The position numbers and the translations under genes were made by a program. Shown here piece after piece: positions 34,184-42,661 of a stretch of 64,000 nucleotides of DNA (the first letter of the stretch is position 1; each line of letters starts with the position of its first letter). The notes under the pieces were generated by a model that saw only the letters and a list, made by a program, of their open reading frames with translations, searched no databases and had not been told where the DNA came from. Origin of the DNA: Candidatus Jettenia sp. AMX2 (GTDB lineage: Bacteria > Planctomycetota > Brocadiia > Brocadiales > Brocadiaceae); the NCBI GenBank assembly GCA_030583665.1, contig CP129469.1:2347043-2411042 (forward strand). The letters are read 5' to 3'.

Positions 34184-35028
34184 TTTTTCACCTCCGATTC
34201 TTTTGTGCCATCCTTTGTCATTGCAAATGTTGGCGAAGCAATCTTATTCCTGATTGCAACATTGCTTCCCTCCTCACAATGACATGATACAATGCGTTTT
34301 TTATTTGCAAAGTAACCGGCAACCAATGCCGCCAGAAGCAGCGCCAGTACACCTACCTTGTTATCGATTTCAATCTTGCCGCCTTCTGTCAGAAAAGATT
34401 GATAAACACCTTTCGCATCCTCAATCTTTGCCGGAAGAAACAAAGAAGCAATAAAATAAAATCCCACAACGATCATGCTCAATCCTAACCCTATTCCGGA
34501 TATCTGCTTCTGCTTTAGCCTCGCCATGAGAACAACAGTAAGGGTCAAGGTCCCAAATACTGCGCCTAATCCCAATCCAACAAGAATTGACGGCAGCCTG
34601 ACTACATTCACCATTGCCCATGTGGAACAAATCATGACAACAAGGCAGATTGGGCAAGGAGTCATCAACAACAGTGAATAGGGTGAGAGTTTTTGAGGCC
34701 GAGATGTTGAGATATTCTTATCTTCACAACTTCTTATCCACATACTTTTTGTCTTCTGTCTTCTGAGCAAAGTGATTCCCCATGCAATCATTCCCATTGC
34801 CATAATTACGTGCAAAAAAGGACCTTTTTTCAGCGCAGGCTCAAGTATCTTCATCAGTTGTTCCAGGAGTATTACAATCAGCACAAATAAAATAAGATAC
34901 GTGGAAAGAGCAGATGCTATCCCTTTCCAGCGTATTCCGCTAAAACTGATGCCAATACCTGCTTTTATAGCGAATATGCCCAGGCTGACGAATATGCCTC
35001 CGTACCATAAGATGATATTGAGATCCAT
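34180..35028 (-). CDS. DUF2162 membrane protein (HmuT-position)
   Basis: A 282-residue polytopic protein with about seven hydrophobic segments. The segment LLLMTPCPICLVVMICSTWA (a CPxC motif inside a membrane helix) followed by LGAVFGTLTLTVVLMA is typical of DUF2162, a predicted transporter found beside CobN-like genes in methanogens and in hmu-type clusters. The CPIC pair could bind metal or thiol. ATG 35028 was chosen; a GTG at 35037 overlaps the cbiZ stop. The last 35 or so residues, including VSCHCEEGSNVAIRNKIASP, are encoded by a complete repeat A element inserted in frame at 34215-34285, so the natural C-terminus was probably shorter. Confidence 0.75.
   Translation of the reverse strand: MDLNIILWYGGIFVSLGIFAIKAGIGISFSGIRWKGIASALSTYLILFVLIVILLEQLMKILEPALKKGPFLHVIMAMGMIAWGITLLRRQKTKSMWIRSCEDKNISTSRPQKLSPYSLLLMTPCPICLVVMICSTWAMVNVVRLPSILVGLGLGAVFGTLTLTVVLMARLKQKQISGIGLGLSMIVVGFYFIASLFLPAKIEDAKGVYQSFLTEGGKIEIDNKVGVLALLLAALVAGYFANKKRIVSCHCEEGSNVAIRNKIASPTFAMTKDGTKESEVKK
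34215..34285. repeat. Repeat A unit inside DUF2162 coding sequence
   Basis: Ends GTCATTGCAAATG and CCTCACAATGACAT are inverted relative to each other, and GAAGCAATCTTATT lies inside, as in the intergenic repeat A copies. It is read through in frame and supplies the end of the DUF2162 protein. Confidence 0.8.
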
Positions 35029-35033
35029 ATCTG

Positions 35034-35921
35034 TCACTCGGCCCCGCTGACGACATCGATATCCGGCTTCTCGAATCCATTCTGTTTTTCCAGCGCCTTC
35101 ATCGTGGCTTCATAAACTGCCTTTCCGATTAACTCGCCTATTTTGCTGTGTCCTCCTGTGTAGGTAACCTTTGGTCCGCCAGTGCCTGAAACAACAGTGA
35201 CAGTATCCGTACCGGTGCCTGTCGCCTGTGCATTTTTCGTATAGCTGCTTGGAACCTTTAAATCCTCAAATGCAGCCGTCTTTGCCTCTGTTGCAGTCAC
35301 AATCGCCCTTGCCATTGCCCCGTCCGTTAACCTCGTGTTTGTCAGTATGAGAATATTTACCGTTCCCTTTGACTCTTCACCTTCGATGTATCTGCCTTCA
35401 TCAAGTCCGGTTCTCAGGGCGTTTGTCCTTGCCCCTGCCGTCACCAAGGCAGTAATTGTGAAAGGTTCGTGTATTTTGGTCTTGATCGCAATATTATCCA
35501 TATCCACCGCAGTTGCCATTTTTGCAATATCCTCACTTCTTATGCCGAACTCACCGGCAATCCGTTTTTTGATAATTCTGCTATAAACCTTCCCGCCAAC
35601 CTCTTCCTTTGTCTTCATATCATGACAAACCTTTTTCCATAATTCAGGATGGGCAGAGTGATTCACCACCGACATTGCATCAACAAAACCATCATTAGTA
35701 GATAATACCCTTCTTCTCTCCGGGAATTTAACAATCAGACTTTTTTCCCAAAAACCGTCTCTTTCAGATTTGATTACGTAAGCGATTGCATTAATACCCT
35801 GAGGCAGGTTAATATCGGCTCCCATAACGATAGACGGCAGTAATACGGTTAAAGCAATCAGCCATGCCAGAAATATTTTTACTCTTTTAGAATTTAAAAT
35901 GGTCATATCCTTTCCCCCCAT
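35034..35921 (-). CDS. cbiZ: CbiZ-like adenosylcobinamide amidohydrolase with signal peptide
   Basis: A 295-residue protein of the CbiZ family, which cuts the aminopropanol arm from (adenosyl)cobinamide so that corrinoids can be re-routed to cobyric acid. Family segments include AGARTNALRTGLDEGRYIEG, ILILTNTRLTDGAMARAIVT and the late YTGGHSKIGELIGKAVYEA. The N-terminus KIFLAWLIALTVLLPSIVMG with A-D after it is a signal peptide, so this copy should act outside the cytoplasm, unlike known CbiZ enzymes. ATG 35921 has GGAAGGA five bases upstream; ATG 35906 is also possible. Its stop overlaps the DUF2162 start. The product cobyric acid would need uptake before use. Confidence 0.85.
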   Translation of the reverse strand: MGGKDMTILNSKRVKIFLAWLIALTVLLPSIVMGADINLPQGINAIAYVIKSERDGFWEKSLIVKFPERRRVLSTNDGFVDAMSVVNHSAHPELWKKVCHDMKTKEEVGGKVYSRIIKKRIAGEFGIRSEDIAKMATAVDMDNIAIKTKIHEPFTITALVTAGARTNALRTGLDEGRYIEGEESKGTVNILILTNTRLTDGAMARAIVTATEAKTAAFEDLKVPSSYTKNAQATGTGTDTVTVVSGTGGPKVTYTGGHSKIGELIGKAVYEATMKALEKQNGFEKPDIDVVSGAE

Positions 35922-35998
35922 AAATGTCCTTCCCCAATCGGGTATTCCTGAACTATAGTACTCTACAGATGAAACCGAACACCTCCACAAGACTCACT

Positions 35999-36290
35999 CC
36001 TCTGTCATTGCGAGGGCCTTTTCCGAAGCAATCCCCTTCTGCCGCAACCGTCATTGCGAAGGCGAGGCCTGAAGCAATCCCTCCCCATGACCATGAGATT
36101 GCGGAGCCTGCTGCGAGCGTTAGCAAAGCAGTCTCCGAGTTTGCTTCGTCGCTTTCGCTCCTCGCAACCGCTTCGATCTTCGCAATGACAGACGAAAAAT
36201 CTCAGCGACCTTACAATGACAGGCGAGGAATCTTCGCTCCTCGCAATGACAAAAACGGTCTTATTTGGTGGGTAATGCCCACCCTACATG
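35999..36290. repeat. Repeat A block upstream of cbiZ
   Basis: Several repeat A pieces in tandem (TGTCATTGCGAGGGCC, CGTCATTGCGAAGGCGAGG, CTTCGCAATGACAGACG) end in a short palindrome TGGGTAATGCCCACC. This last part is the inverted counterpart of the sequence near 9378-9410. It separates the receptor gene from cbiZ. Confidence 0.8.
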
Positions 36291-36304
36291 AATTCAGACA
36301 AATC

Positions 36305-38281
36305 TCAAAATCTGAACTCGAATCCCATGTATGCCGTAAAACCAAGCGAGCTGTAACCCGTCACCTCTTCATAGTCGTAATCAAAAAGATTCTCAAACCT
36401 GGCATACGCAGTCATTGATTTTGTAATGTCATAGCTGGATACCACGTTGGTTGTCCAATAATTATCCATCTCTGTACCATCGCTATCTATCCTGTCCCTG
36501 ACCATAATTCCGGTCATAGTAATATTAAGCTTTTCTGCTGGTTGTGTTGTAATCCCAAGCGTTGCCCTGTTTCTCGGTCTTCTTGGCAGTTGTTGATCCT
36601 TTTCCCTGTCTCTTGTTTCTGTATAGGTATAAGTGCCCATAAAAGAAAGCCCGGGGAGCGGTCTGTAAATTAATATAGTCTCAATCCCTTCCGCCTTTGC
36701 CTTATTGACATTTTCTGCCAAAAAACTACCGTCAGCTTGTCTTGCAGAGGCAATCAGATTGGTAAAATCGTTTTGAAAATAGGTAACATCCATAATAAGC
36801 CGGTCTTTAAGGATTTTTTTCTCAATACCGAAATCCCACCCCCTACTCTTCTCCGAATTAAGATTTGGGTTGCCAAAGAAGGGGAAAAAGAGTTCGTTCA
36901 GACTCGGGGCACGAAAACCCGTTCCCCATGATCCGTGGAACCGGGTATCGATCTCATCTATGTTGTATGAGGCCGTTGTTCTGTAACTAAGATTATTTCC
37001 GAACGTACTATATTCGTCGTAACGCAAACCGGCTGTCCAGTTGAGCGAATCAAACAGCTTTATCTGATTTTGCAGGAAAAAAGAACTGCTCCGGAAGGTC
37101 TTGTCAAATTTGCCAACATTCTCACCCTCCTGTTTTTCGTATTCATACCCTACCGTTACGGTGTTGATATCGAAAAGAGAAAAATCAGACTGATGCTCGA
37201 ACCTCCAGACCCTTGTAAGAATACGATATACTGCTGATGCATCCGTCGGATGAAAACCCTTCAGTTCTGTATCATTAACAGAAACCAATACCGATGGTGT
37301 CCAGAAATCAAAAAAGGTTTTATGTATTCTTGTTGAAAAAAGAACCTCATCCGTTGTTTGTCGCCGGTCAGGATCATCTACGGGGCCAACTCTAAACTGA
37401 AATTTATCGAGTTCAAGGTCAGCATGTGACCCCCTCACAACCGTATCAATCCTTCCCTCTTCCAGAAAATTCCAACCAAGCCGTGCCGAGCCGGTAAAAT
37501 TTTTGTAACCATCCCTTTCATCACCGCTGCTTGCATGAGATATGCCGCCAGTTTTAAAATATGAGCCTCCCACAGAATAATCAAATCTCTCTTCTCCGCC
37601 TGAAACGTTAAGAGTCCCCCTGTAGGTATCACGCATCCCGTACTCTGTTCCTAGGGAAACTTTGGTCTTTTCCCTGCCCCTTTTCGTAAAGATATTAACA
37701 ACGCCACCCATAGCTTCTGAACCGTACAAGGTACTTTGGGGGCCGCGCAGGATCTCAATCCGCTCAATGTTATCCGTGGTAAGGTCTGCAAAATTAAATG
37801 CGCCTGTTGTGGTGCTGTTCATTTGGACGCCATCTATAAAGACGAGCGTTTGGGCAGAAGATGCCCCTCTGATAAACATACTGGTAGTTCCGCCAATCAT
37901 ACCTGTTCTGGCAACTTCAAGTCCGGGCGCCTGCCGTAACACATCAAGCAGTAGTGGCGCCCTGCTGTTTCTGATATCCTTCTCTGTAATAACAGTTACC
38001 GAACTACCGGTATCTTTTAATAATTGAGGTGTTCGTGTGGCAGATACAACGATCTCCCGAAGCTCTACCGTATTTACCGGTTCCTTGGCTGGAGTGATAA
38101 CAATCCTGCCGTTATCACTACCACGATTCCAACCCGTTTCTTTCTCTTTGTTCTCTCTTCCGTTTTCATTCCGGGATTCATCTTCATCTTTATGACTTGT
38201 CTGCACCAATGGTTCTGCATAACAGTACAAAGTCATTACGGGCAAAACCAGTAGAGATAAAAATACATATATCAACTTCAT
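36305..38281 (-). CDS. btuB: TonB-dependent outer-membrane receptor, BtuB-like
   Basis: A 658-residue outer-membrane receptor: signal peptide (about 1-22, cut after CYA), TonB-box-like segment ELREIVVSATRTP, plug domain with ITEKDIRNSRAPLLLDVLRQ, IRGASSAQTLVFIDGVQ and IERIEILRGPQSTLYGSEAM, then a beta-barrel ending in the terminal aromatic GFEFRF. The size and plug fit BtuB-type vitamin B12 receptors, and the cobalamin riboswitch immediately upstream makes a corrinoid the likely ligand. It heads the cluster that continues with cbiZ, DUF2162, ExbB-like, DUF2149 and cobN-like genes. A TonB gene is not in the window. Confidence 0.92.
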   Translation of the reverse strand: MKLIYVFLSLLVLPVMTLYCYAEPLVQTSHKDEDESRNENGRENKEKETGWNRGSDNGRIVITPAKEPVNTVELREIVVSATRTPQLLKDTGSSVTVITEKDIRNSRAPLLLDVLRQAPGLEVARTGMIGGTTSMFIRGASSAQTLVFIDGVQMNSTTTGAFNFADLTTDNIERIEILRGPQSTLYGSEAMGGVVNIFTKRGREKTKVSLGTEYGMRDTYRGTLNVSGGEERFDYSVGGSYFKTGGISHASSGDERDGYKNFTGSARLGWNFLEEGRIDTVVRGSHADLELDKFQFRVGPVDDPDRRQTTDEVLFSTRIHKTFFDFWTPSVLVSVNDTELKGFHPTDASAVYRILTRVWRFEHQSDFSLFDINTVTVGYEYEKQEGENVGKFDKTFRSSSFFLQNQIKLFDSLNWTAGLRYDEYSTFGNNLSYRTTASYNIDEIDTRFHGSWGTGFRAPSLNELFFPFFGNPNLNSEKSRGWDFGIEKKILKDRLIMDVTYFQNDFTNLIASARQADGSFLAENVNKAKAEGIETILIYRPLPGLSFMGTYTYTETRDREKDQQLPRRPRNRATLGITTQPAEKLNITMTGIMVRDRIDSDGTEMDNYWTTNVVSSYDITKSMTAYARFENLFDYDYEEVTGYSSLGFTAYMGFEFRF

Positions 38282-38317
38282 CTTTTTCCCCTCGGAAATA
38301 TGAATTCATAAAATAAT

Positions 38318-38478
38318 GTCCGAATAGGTCTCCTGGCTCCCGGGTCTACCTACTTTCTGCGCCTTCCCATTCCATGACAAATAATATTTCGGAACAGTGG
38401 CCTAGTGCAGATTTCGTCACCGGTTACAGTTGCGGGGCAGCTCCGTTTCTACGGATTCCCTTGCATTCGAACTAAAAT
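38318..38478 (-). promoter_or_regulatory. Cobalamin riboswitch upstream of btuB
   Basis: The minus strand carries the conserved B12 aptamer blocks in order: AAGGGAATCCG, GAGCTGCCCCGCAACTGTAA, GCCACTG, GGGAAGGCGCAG and finally GAGCCAGGAGACCTATTC. Only about 37 bases separate it from the btuB start, so control is probably by hiding the ribosome site GAGGGG rather than by a terminator. Confidence 0.95.
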
Positions 38479-38626
38479 AAAAAGCTGGGATTTTCTTTTA
38501 GTCCCGATATACGGGACACCTGTATACGTAATTTATCTACCTAAAATTTTACTTTACATACTATGCTCCTTTCAGAATCCGGATAATTACGGTTATTTTT
38601 GGCAGGCACTGCCTGCCCTACTTGGT

Positions 38627-40195
38627 TCATAATTTAAGTATATGATAAATCATATTCATATTCATATTCATGCGAACGGTACCGGATAACTCCTGATATT
38701 TCTGTTCTTTTCTATTTTTAGAAACTACGTCGCCTGCAGACGGTGTTAATCCTTTTCTTACTTTTAAGTGATTCAGAAGTTTCGACCGGAACTCATCGTT
38801 ATCAAAAATACCATGGATATAGGTACCCATAACGGTACCGGAAGCAGATATACATCCATCCGTAATATCCGTAATCTTTCCCGCACGCTCAATAATCCTT
38901 GCAAAGGGTTTCGCGGAATCATACCCATTATATGTTGTTTCTCCCATGTGGATCTCATAACCAATAAGTTCTTCGTTCACGGGAAACGGGCAACTCTGTT
39001 CGAACAAACGGGCCTTCACCTGATAGGTCTGCTTTTCCCTGGCAAAGGTGGTAACAATATTTAACAGACCCATGCCCCTGATACTGGTCTTTGATGATTC
39101 GACATGATGCGGGTCATTAATCTGCCTTCCCAGCATCTGATATCCGCCACAAACACCAAATATTGTACTACCGTCCTTTGACAACTTTATAATTTCTTCG
39201 GAAATACCCCTCTCCCTCAAAAACAGTAAATCACCAATGGTATTTTTTGTACCCGGAATAATAAGTAAGTCTGGCCTGCTGATATCATTTACATTATCTG
39301 CAAATCTCAACCTTACATCCTTTTCATGGGAAAATATCGTAAAATCAGTAAAATTTGATATGTGGGGTAATTTGATTACTACAATGTCTATGAATCCGTT
39401 TCTGGTATTATCAGTATTGCCATCAAATAATTTTCCCTTGTGAGAAAATCTGCTGTCAGCATCTCCATACTGAAGAGACACAGAATCCTCATCGTCTATG
39501 TCAAGATTGTGGATATATGGGACTACACCAACTACCGGCTTGCTTATCCGATCCTCAAGCATATCCAGCCCGGGCTTTAATATACTCTTATCTCCACGGA
39601 ATTTATTGAAAATAATACCTTTCACAAGATTTCTCTCGTTTGCGGTTAACAACTCCAACGTACCGACAATCCATGCAAAGGAACCGCCGCGGTCTATATC
39701 CGTCACCAAGAGCACAGGCGCTGATACCATCTGTGCCATCCCCATATTGACGATATCATCATCCTTCAGGTTTATCTCGGCAGGACTACCTGCCCCTTCA
39801 ATAATAATAATATCAAATTGATTTCTCAGGGTATCGTAAGCATCCTTTATAACCGAAACAAACTCATTTTTCCTTTGATAATATTCTCTGGCGGTCATAT
39901 TCCCTACCGGTTTGCCCATAATAATAACCTGCGAACCGCAATCTCCCGTCGGTTTAAGAAGTACAGGGTTCATCTCCACACGCGGGACAACACCGGCAGC
40001 CTCTGCCTGCGCTACCTGTGCCCGTCCCATTTCTTTTCCATCTTCCGTTACAAATGAATTCAAGGCCATGTTTTGCGCTTTAAAGGGTGCAACGCGATAA
40101 CCGTCCTGTTTCAAAATGCGGCACAGGGCACACACGATGATGCTCTTGCCTACATGCGATCCTGTACCTTGTATCATAAGGTTTCTGTTTGTCAT
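38627..40195 (-). CDS. cobQ: Cobyric acid synthase
   Basis: A 522-residue CobQ/CbiP amidotransferase that converts adenosylcobyrinic acid a,c-diamide to cobyric acid, using glutamine and ATP for four amidations. The N-terminal synthetase domain has MIQGTGSHVGKSIIVCALCR; the triad-type glutaminase domain has IFGVCGGYQMLGRQI with the nucleophile cysteine, YEIHMGETTY, and the C-terminal GTYIHGIFDN histidine. The start is ATG 40195 (a GTG at 40201 is in frame). It is separated by repeats from cobD, but both serve the late part of cobalamin synthesis. Exported CbiZ upstream would also yield cobyric acid, so the two routes converge. Confidence 0.96.
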   Translation of the reverse strand: MTNRNLMIQGTGSHVGKSIIVCALCRILKQDGYRVAPFKAQNMALNSFVTEDGKEMGRAQVAQAEAAGVVPRVEMNPVLLKPTGDCGSQVIIMGKPVGNMTAREYYQRKNEFVSVIKDAYDTLRNQFDIIIIEGAGSPAEINLKDDDIVNMGMAQMVSAPVLLVTDIDRGGSFAWIVGTLELLTANERNLVKGIIFNKFRGDKSILKPGLDMLEDRISKPVVGVVPYIHNLDIDDEDSVSLQYGDADSRFSHKGKLFDGNTDNTRNGFIDIVVIKLPHISNFTDFTIFSHEKDVRLRFADNVNDISRPDLLIIPGTKNTIGDLLFLRERGISEEIIKLSKDGSTIFGVCGGYQMLGRQINDPHHVESSKTSIRGMGLLNIVTTFAREKQTYQVKARLFEQSCPFPVNEELIGYEIHMGETTYNGYDSAKPFARIIERAGKITDITDGCISASGTVMGTYIHGIFDNDEFRSKLLNHLKVRKGLTPSAGDVVSKNRKEQKYQELSGTVRMNMNMNMIYHILKL

Positions 40196-40222
40196 AATCA
40201 CTCATTCCATAAACTTCTTCGC

Positions 40223-40272
40223 ACTACTATCCATCAATTTCTTGTTTTTTTGCGTGTTTTTCAAAATACATA
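40223..40272. repeat. Short repeat C, copy 2
   Basis: CTATCCATCAATTTCTTG through CAAAATACATAACC matches the copy at 8766-8818. It lies just upstream of cobQ. Confidence 0.7.
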
Positions 40273-40339
40273 ACCGTAAGGCATTAATTAGATAAGGATA
40301 AATTATAGTTTAGAGCTTTGAGTATTTGTCATTTGAAAT

Positions 40340-40607
40340 TATTTCGAATTTGGTTGCACCAAGCCCGAAGGGCTGACATGATTATAGTAAATGAACAAGC
40401 AAAAACCAACAACCCCGAAGGGGTGGCATGATGGTAAGATGATTGTGGGTTTCCTATGTCACCCCTTCGGGATTAGAAAACAAAACATAAATCGTAATAG
40501 TTCACCGAAAAGGTGCAAAGAACGCATTTGAAATTGTTCCGAAATCCGAAATCCGCAATCCGAATTTGGTTGCGGCCAAAGGCCGCTCCAGGGCCTTCGT
40601 GGTGAAA
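40340..40607. repeat. Intergenic repeat B, copy 2
   Basis: Same orientation as the copy at 9033-9360: starts ATTTCGAATTTGGTTGC, holds CCCGAAGGGCTGACATG, AACCCCGAAGGGGTGGCATG and CACCCCTTCGGGATTAG, and ends near GCGGCCAAAGGCCGC. It fills the gap between cobQ and cobD. Confidence 0.85.
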
Positions 40608-40665
40608 AAAATTTTACACCTTTCCATCCTTCCATCCTTCCAGTTACTACTTAGAGCATTTTGTT

Positions 40666-41829
40666 TTAATCCTTAAACCTGAAACCTTTGCGTTCTTTGC
40701 GACTTTGCAGTAAACCATTACGTATCTGGCAGTTTTCACCACCCGGAAATTGATTCATTACATTACTCAGTTGATCAATAAGCTTCCTATTCTCCTCACG
40801 TGTCCTTACTGCCACCCGGAAATACGTATCATTAAGTCCTATAAAATTTGAACAATCACGAATGGCAATACCTGAAGTTAACAGTCTTTCATATAAAAAA
40901 GAAGAGGTCATGCCTGTAACGGCTATCTTAGCAAGGATGTAATTAGCTGCAGGCAGATAGGGAAAGAGCCCACGGATATGAGATAATTCGTTAAACAAGT
41001 ATGCACGTTCCTTTAGCATAAATTCCCTGCTTTGAGAAATAAACACTTTATCTTTCAAAGCAGCTACTGCAGCGCTTTGGGCTAAGGCATTCACAGACCA
41101 TGGTTCCTTATACTGCATTATCTTTCCTGCCAAATCCTTGCTGGTAACCATATACCCGACCCTTAAACCTGGAAAACCATAAAACTTTGTAAGAGATCTG
41201 ACCACAATCACGTTGCATACAATCCCTGCATCTTTTATAACACTATACTTACCGGGATATTCAACAAAATCCATAAACGCCTCATCAATAACAAATGTTA
41301 TGCCGGGGTGTTGTCTTGCCATATCCAGGATACTATGCCTTTCTACTAATTGTCCTGTAGGGTTGTTTGGATTACACAGGAAGGCAATCCCTGATTTTCC
41401 ATCAGAAAAGTATTCTTTGCTATAGACAAATCGAAACTGATTCTCTTCCTTCAGCACGTTATGAATCACCTCCGCGTGACTGCACTTCAGTGCCTCGGCA
41501 AACTCACTAAAGGTAGGGTTAAAAACAACTCCTTTCTCAGGTCTTAATGCACGGGGAATCAAATAAAACAGTTCTGTAGAACCATTTCCTATGATAATTT
41601 CGTCGCATGACCGCCCTATTTCCTGTGCAATATGTTGTCTCAAATGAGAACAATCAATATCGGGATAATGCAATATGTCATCAAGCTTTTCCTGTATAAC
41701 CCTTCGAACATTTTCAGGATATCCAAGAGGATTAATACTTGCACTAAAATCCAGGATATCATCTTTCTTCCTCCCTGTTTTGATGTCTGAGGGTAAGTGT
41801 CTTATATTTCCACCATGACCTTTAAACAT
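40666..41829 (-). CDS. cobD: Threonine-phosphate decarboxylase
   Basis: A 387-residue PLP enzyme of the HisC-like aminotransferase fold that makes (R)-1-amino-2-propanol phosphate, the linker of the nucleotide loop of cobalamin. Family markers are ILDFSASINPLGYPENV at the N-terminus, EIIIGNGSTELFYLIPRA, FLCNPNNPTGQ and the PLP-lysine segment VRSLTKFYGFPGLRVGYM. HisC is similar, but the opening motif and the position next to cbiO point to CobD (also named CobC in aerobic pathways). It overlaps the end of cbiO by eight bases and is therefore the last gene of the cobalt-transport operon. Confidence 0.93.
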   Translation of the reverse strand: MFKGHGGNIRHLPSDIKTGRKKDDILDFSASINPLGYPENVRRVIQEKLDDILHYPDIDCSHLRQHIAQEIGRSCDEIIIGNGSTELFYLIPRALRPEKGVVFNPTFSEFAEALKCSHAEVIHNVLKEENQFRFVYSKEYFSDGKSGIAFLCNPNNPTGQLVERHSILDMARQHPGITFVIDEAFMDFVEYPGKYSVIKDAGIVCNVIVVRSLTKFYGFPGLRVGYMVTSKDLAGKIMQYKEPWSVNALAQSAAVAALKDKVFISQSREFMLKERAYLFNELSHIRGLFPYLPAANYILAKIAVTGMTSSFLYERLLTSGIAIRDCSNFIGLNDTYFRVAVRTREENRKLIDQLSNVMNQFPGGENCQIRNGLLQSRKERKGFRFKD

Positions 41830-42661
41830 AATTCTTTAACTCACGAACCAGAAATTTCCTCGCTTCTCCAATAGTAAGAGGTAAGGCATCCATTGGGATA
41901 TTATCCTTATCCCTCAGTATTTGCATTAACTGAGCAACCTGTGGAAGTTCTAAACTGGCATCCATTATTTCAGCAACATTTGAAAATACATATTCAGGTG
42001 TACCAACCCTAAGTATACTGCCATGATACATAATTGCCAGCCGGTCCATATAAACAGGCACCAGATCAACGGTATTTGTTGCCATAACAACCGTAATACC
42101 ATGGGTATTATTCAACTCTTTTAACAACACCATAAGAGAAGTTACTCCGGCGGGGTCGAGTCCGCAGGTAGGTTCGTCAAGAACAAGTATCTCCGGTCTC
42201 ATTGCAAGTACTCCGGCAATACAAATTCGCTTCTTCTGGCCGAAACTCAGGGCATCAACGGCTTTCTTTGCATACGGTGTCATTCCAACCATCGACAATG
42301 CCTCCTCCACCCTGCGGGTTAGCTCAATCTCTGAAAGGCCCAGGTTCATTGGTCCAAAGGCCACATCATCCCACACCGATGGGGCAAATAACTGATCGTT
42401 TGGATCCTGGAATACCATACCAACCCTTTGGAACACATCCTTTGACGGGTAGTGTGACAAAGGTTTCTCTGCTAACAATATTTCTCCATCCGCAGGCTTT
42501 AACAGACCATTGAGATGCTTCAGCAGTGTCGTCTTGCCAGACCCGTTTGGACCGAGTATAGCCAGTAATTCCCCTTTTACAATATCCATACAGATGCCAC
42601 GTAATGCATATGTCCCGTCATGATATCGATATCGGATATTTTTGATTCTCAGTATTACCAT
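41822..42661 (-). CDS. cbiO: Cobalt ECF transporter ATPase CbiO
   Basis: A 279-residue ABC ATPase from ATG 42661; an upstream in-frame start at 42724 lies inside cbiQ and adds a non-family tail. Walker A GPNGSGKTT is at 37-45, the Q-loop FQDPNDQ at 84-90, the signature LSFGQKK at 138-144 and Walker B ILVLDEPTCGLDP at 158-170. The H-loop is altered: the usual THD reads TNT (residues 195-197), so the switch histidine is replaced by asparagine N196. It energises CbiMNQ for Co2+ import. Start and stop overlap both neighbours. Confidence 0.95.
   Translation of the reverse strand: MVILRIKNIRYRYHDGTYALRGICMDIVKGELLAILGPNGSGKTTLLKHLNGLLKPADGEILLAEKPLSHYPSKDVFQRVGMVFQDPNDQLFAPSVWDDVAFGPMNLGLSEIELTRRVEEALSMVGMTPYAKKAVDALSFGQKKRICIAGVLAMRPEILVLDEPTCGLDPAGVTSLMVLLKELNNTHGITVVMATNTVDLVPVYMDRLAIMYHGSILRVGTPEYVFSNVAEIMDASLELPQVAQLMQILRDKDNIPMDALPLTIGEARKFLVRELKNYV

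Noticed and set aside
37435-38027. Frames antisense to or inside the receptor gene
   Set aside because: They coincide with conserved plug-domain codons on the other strand and have no own features.
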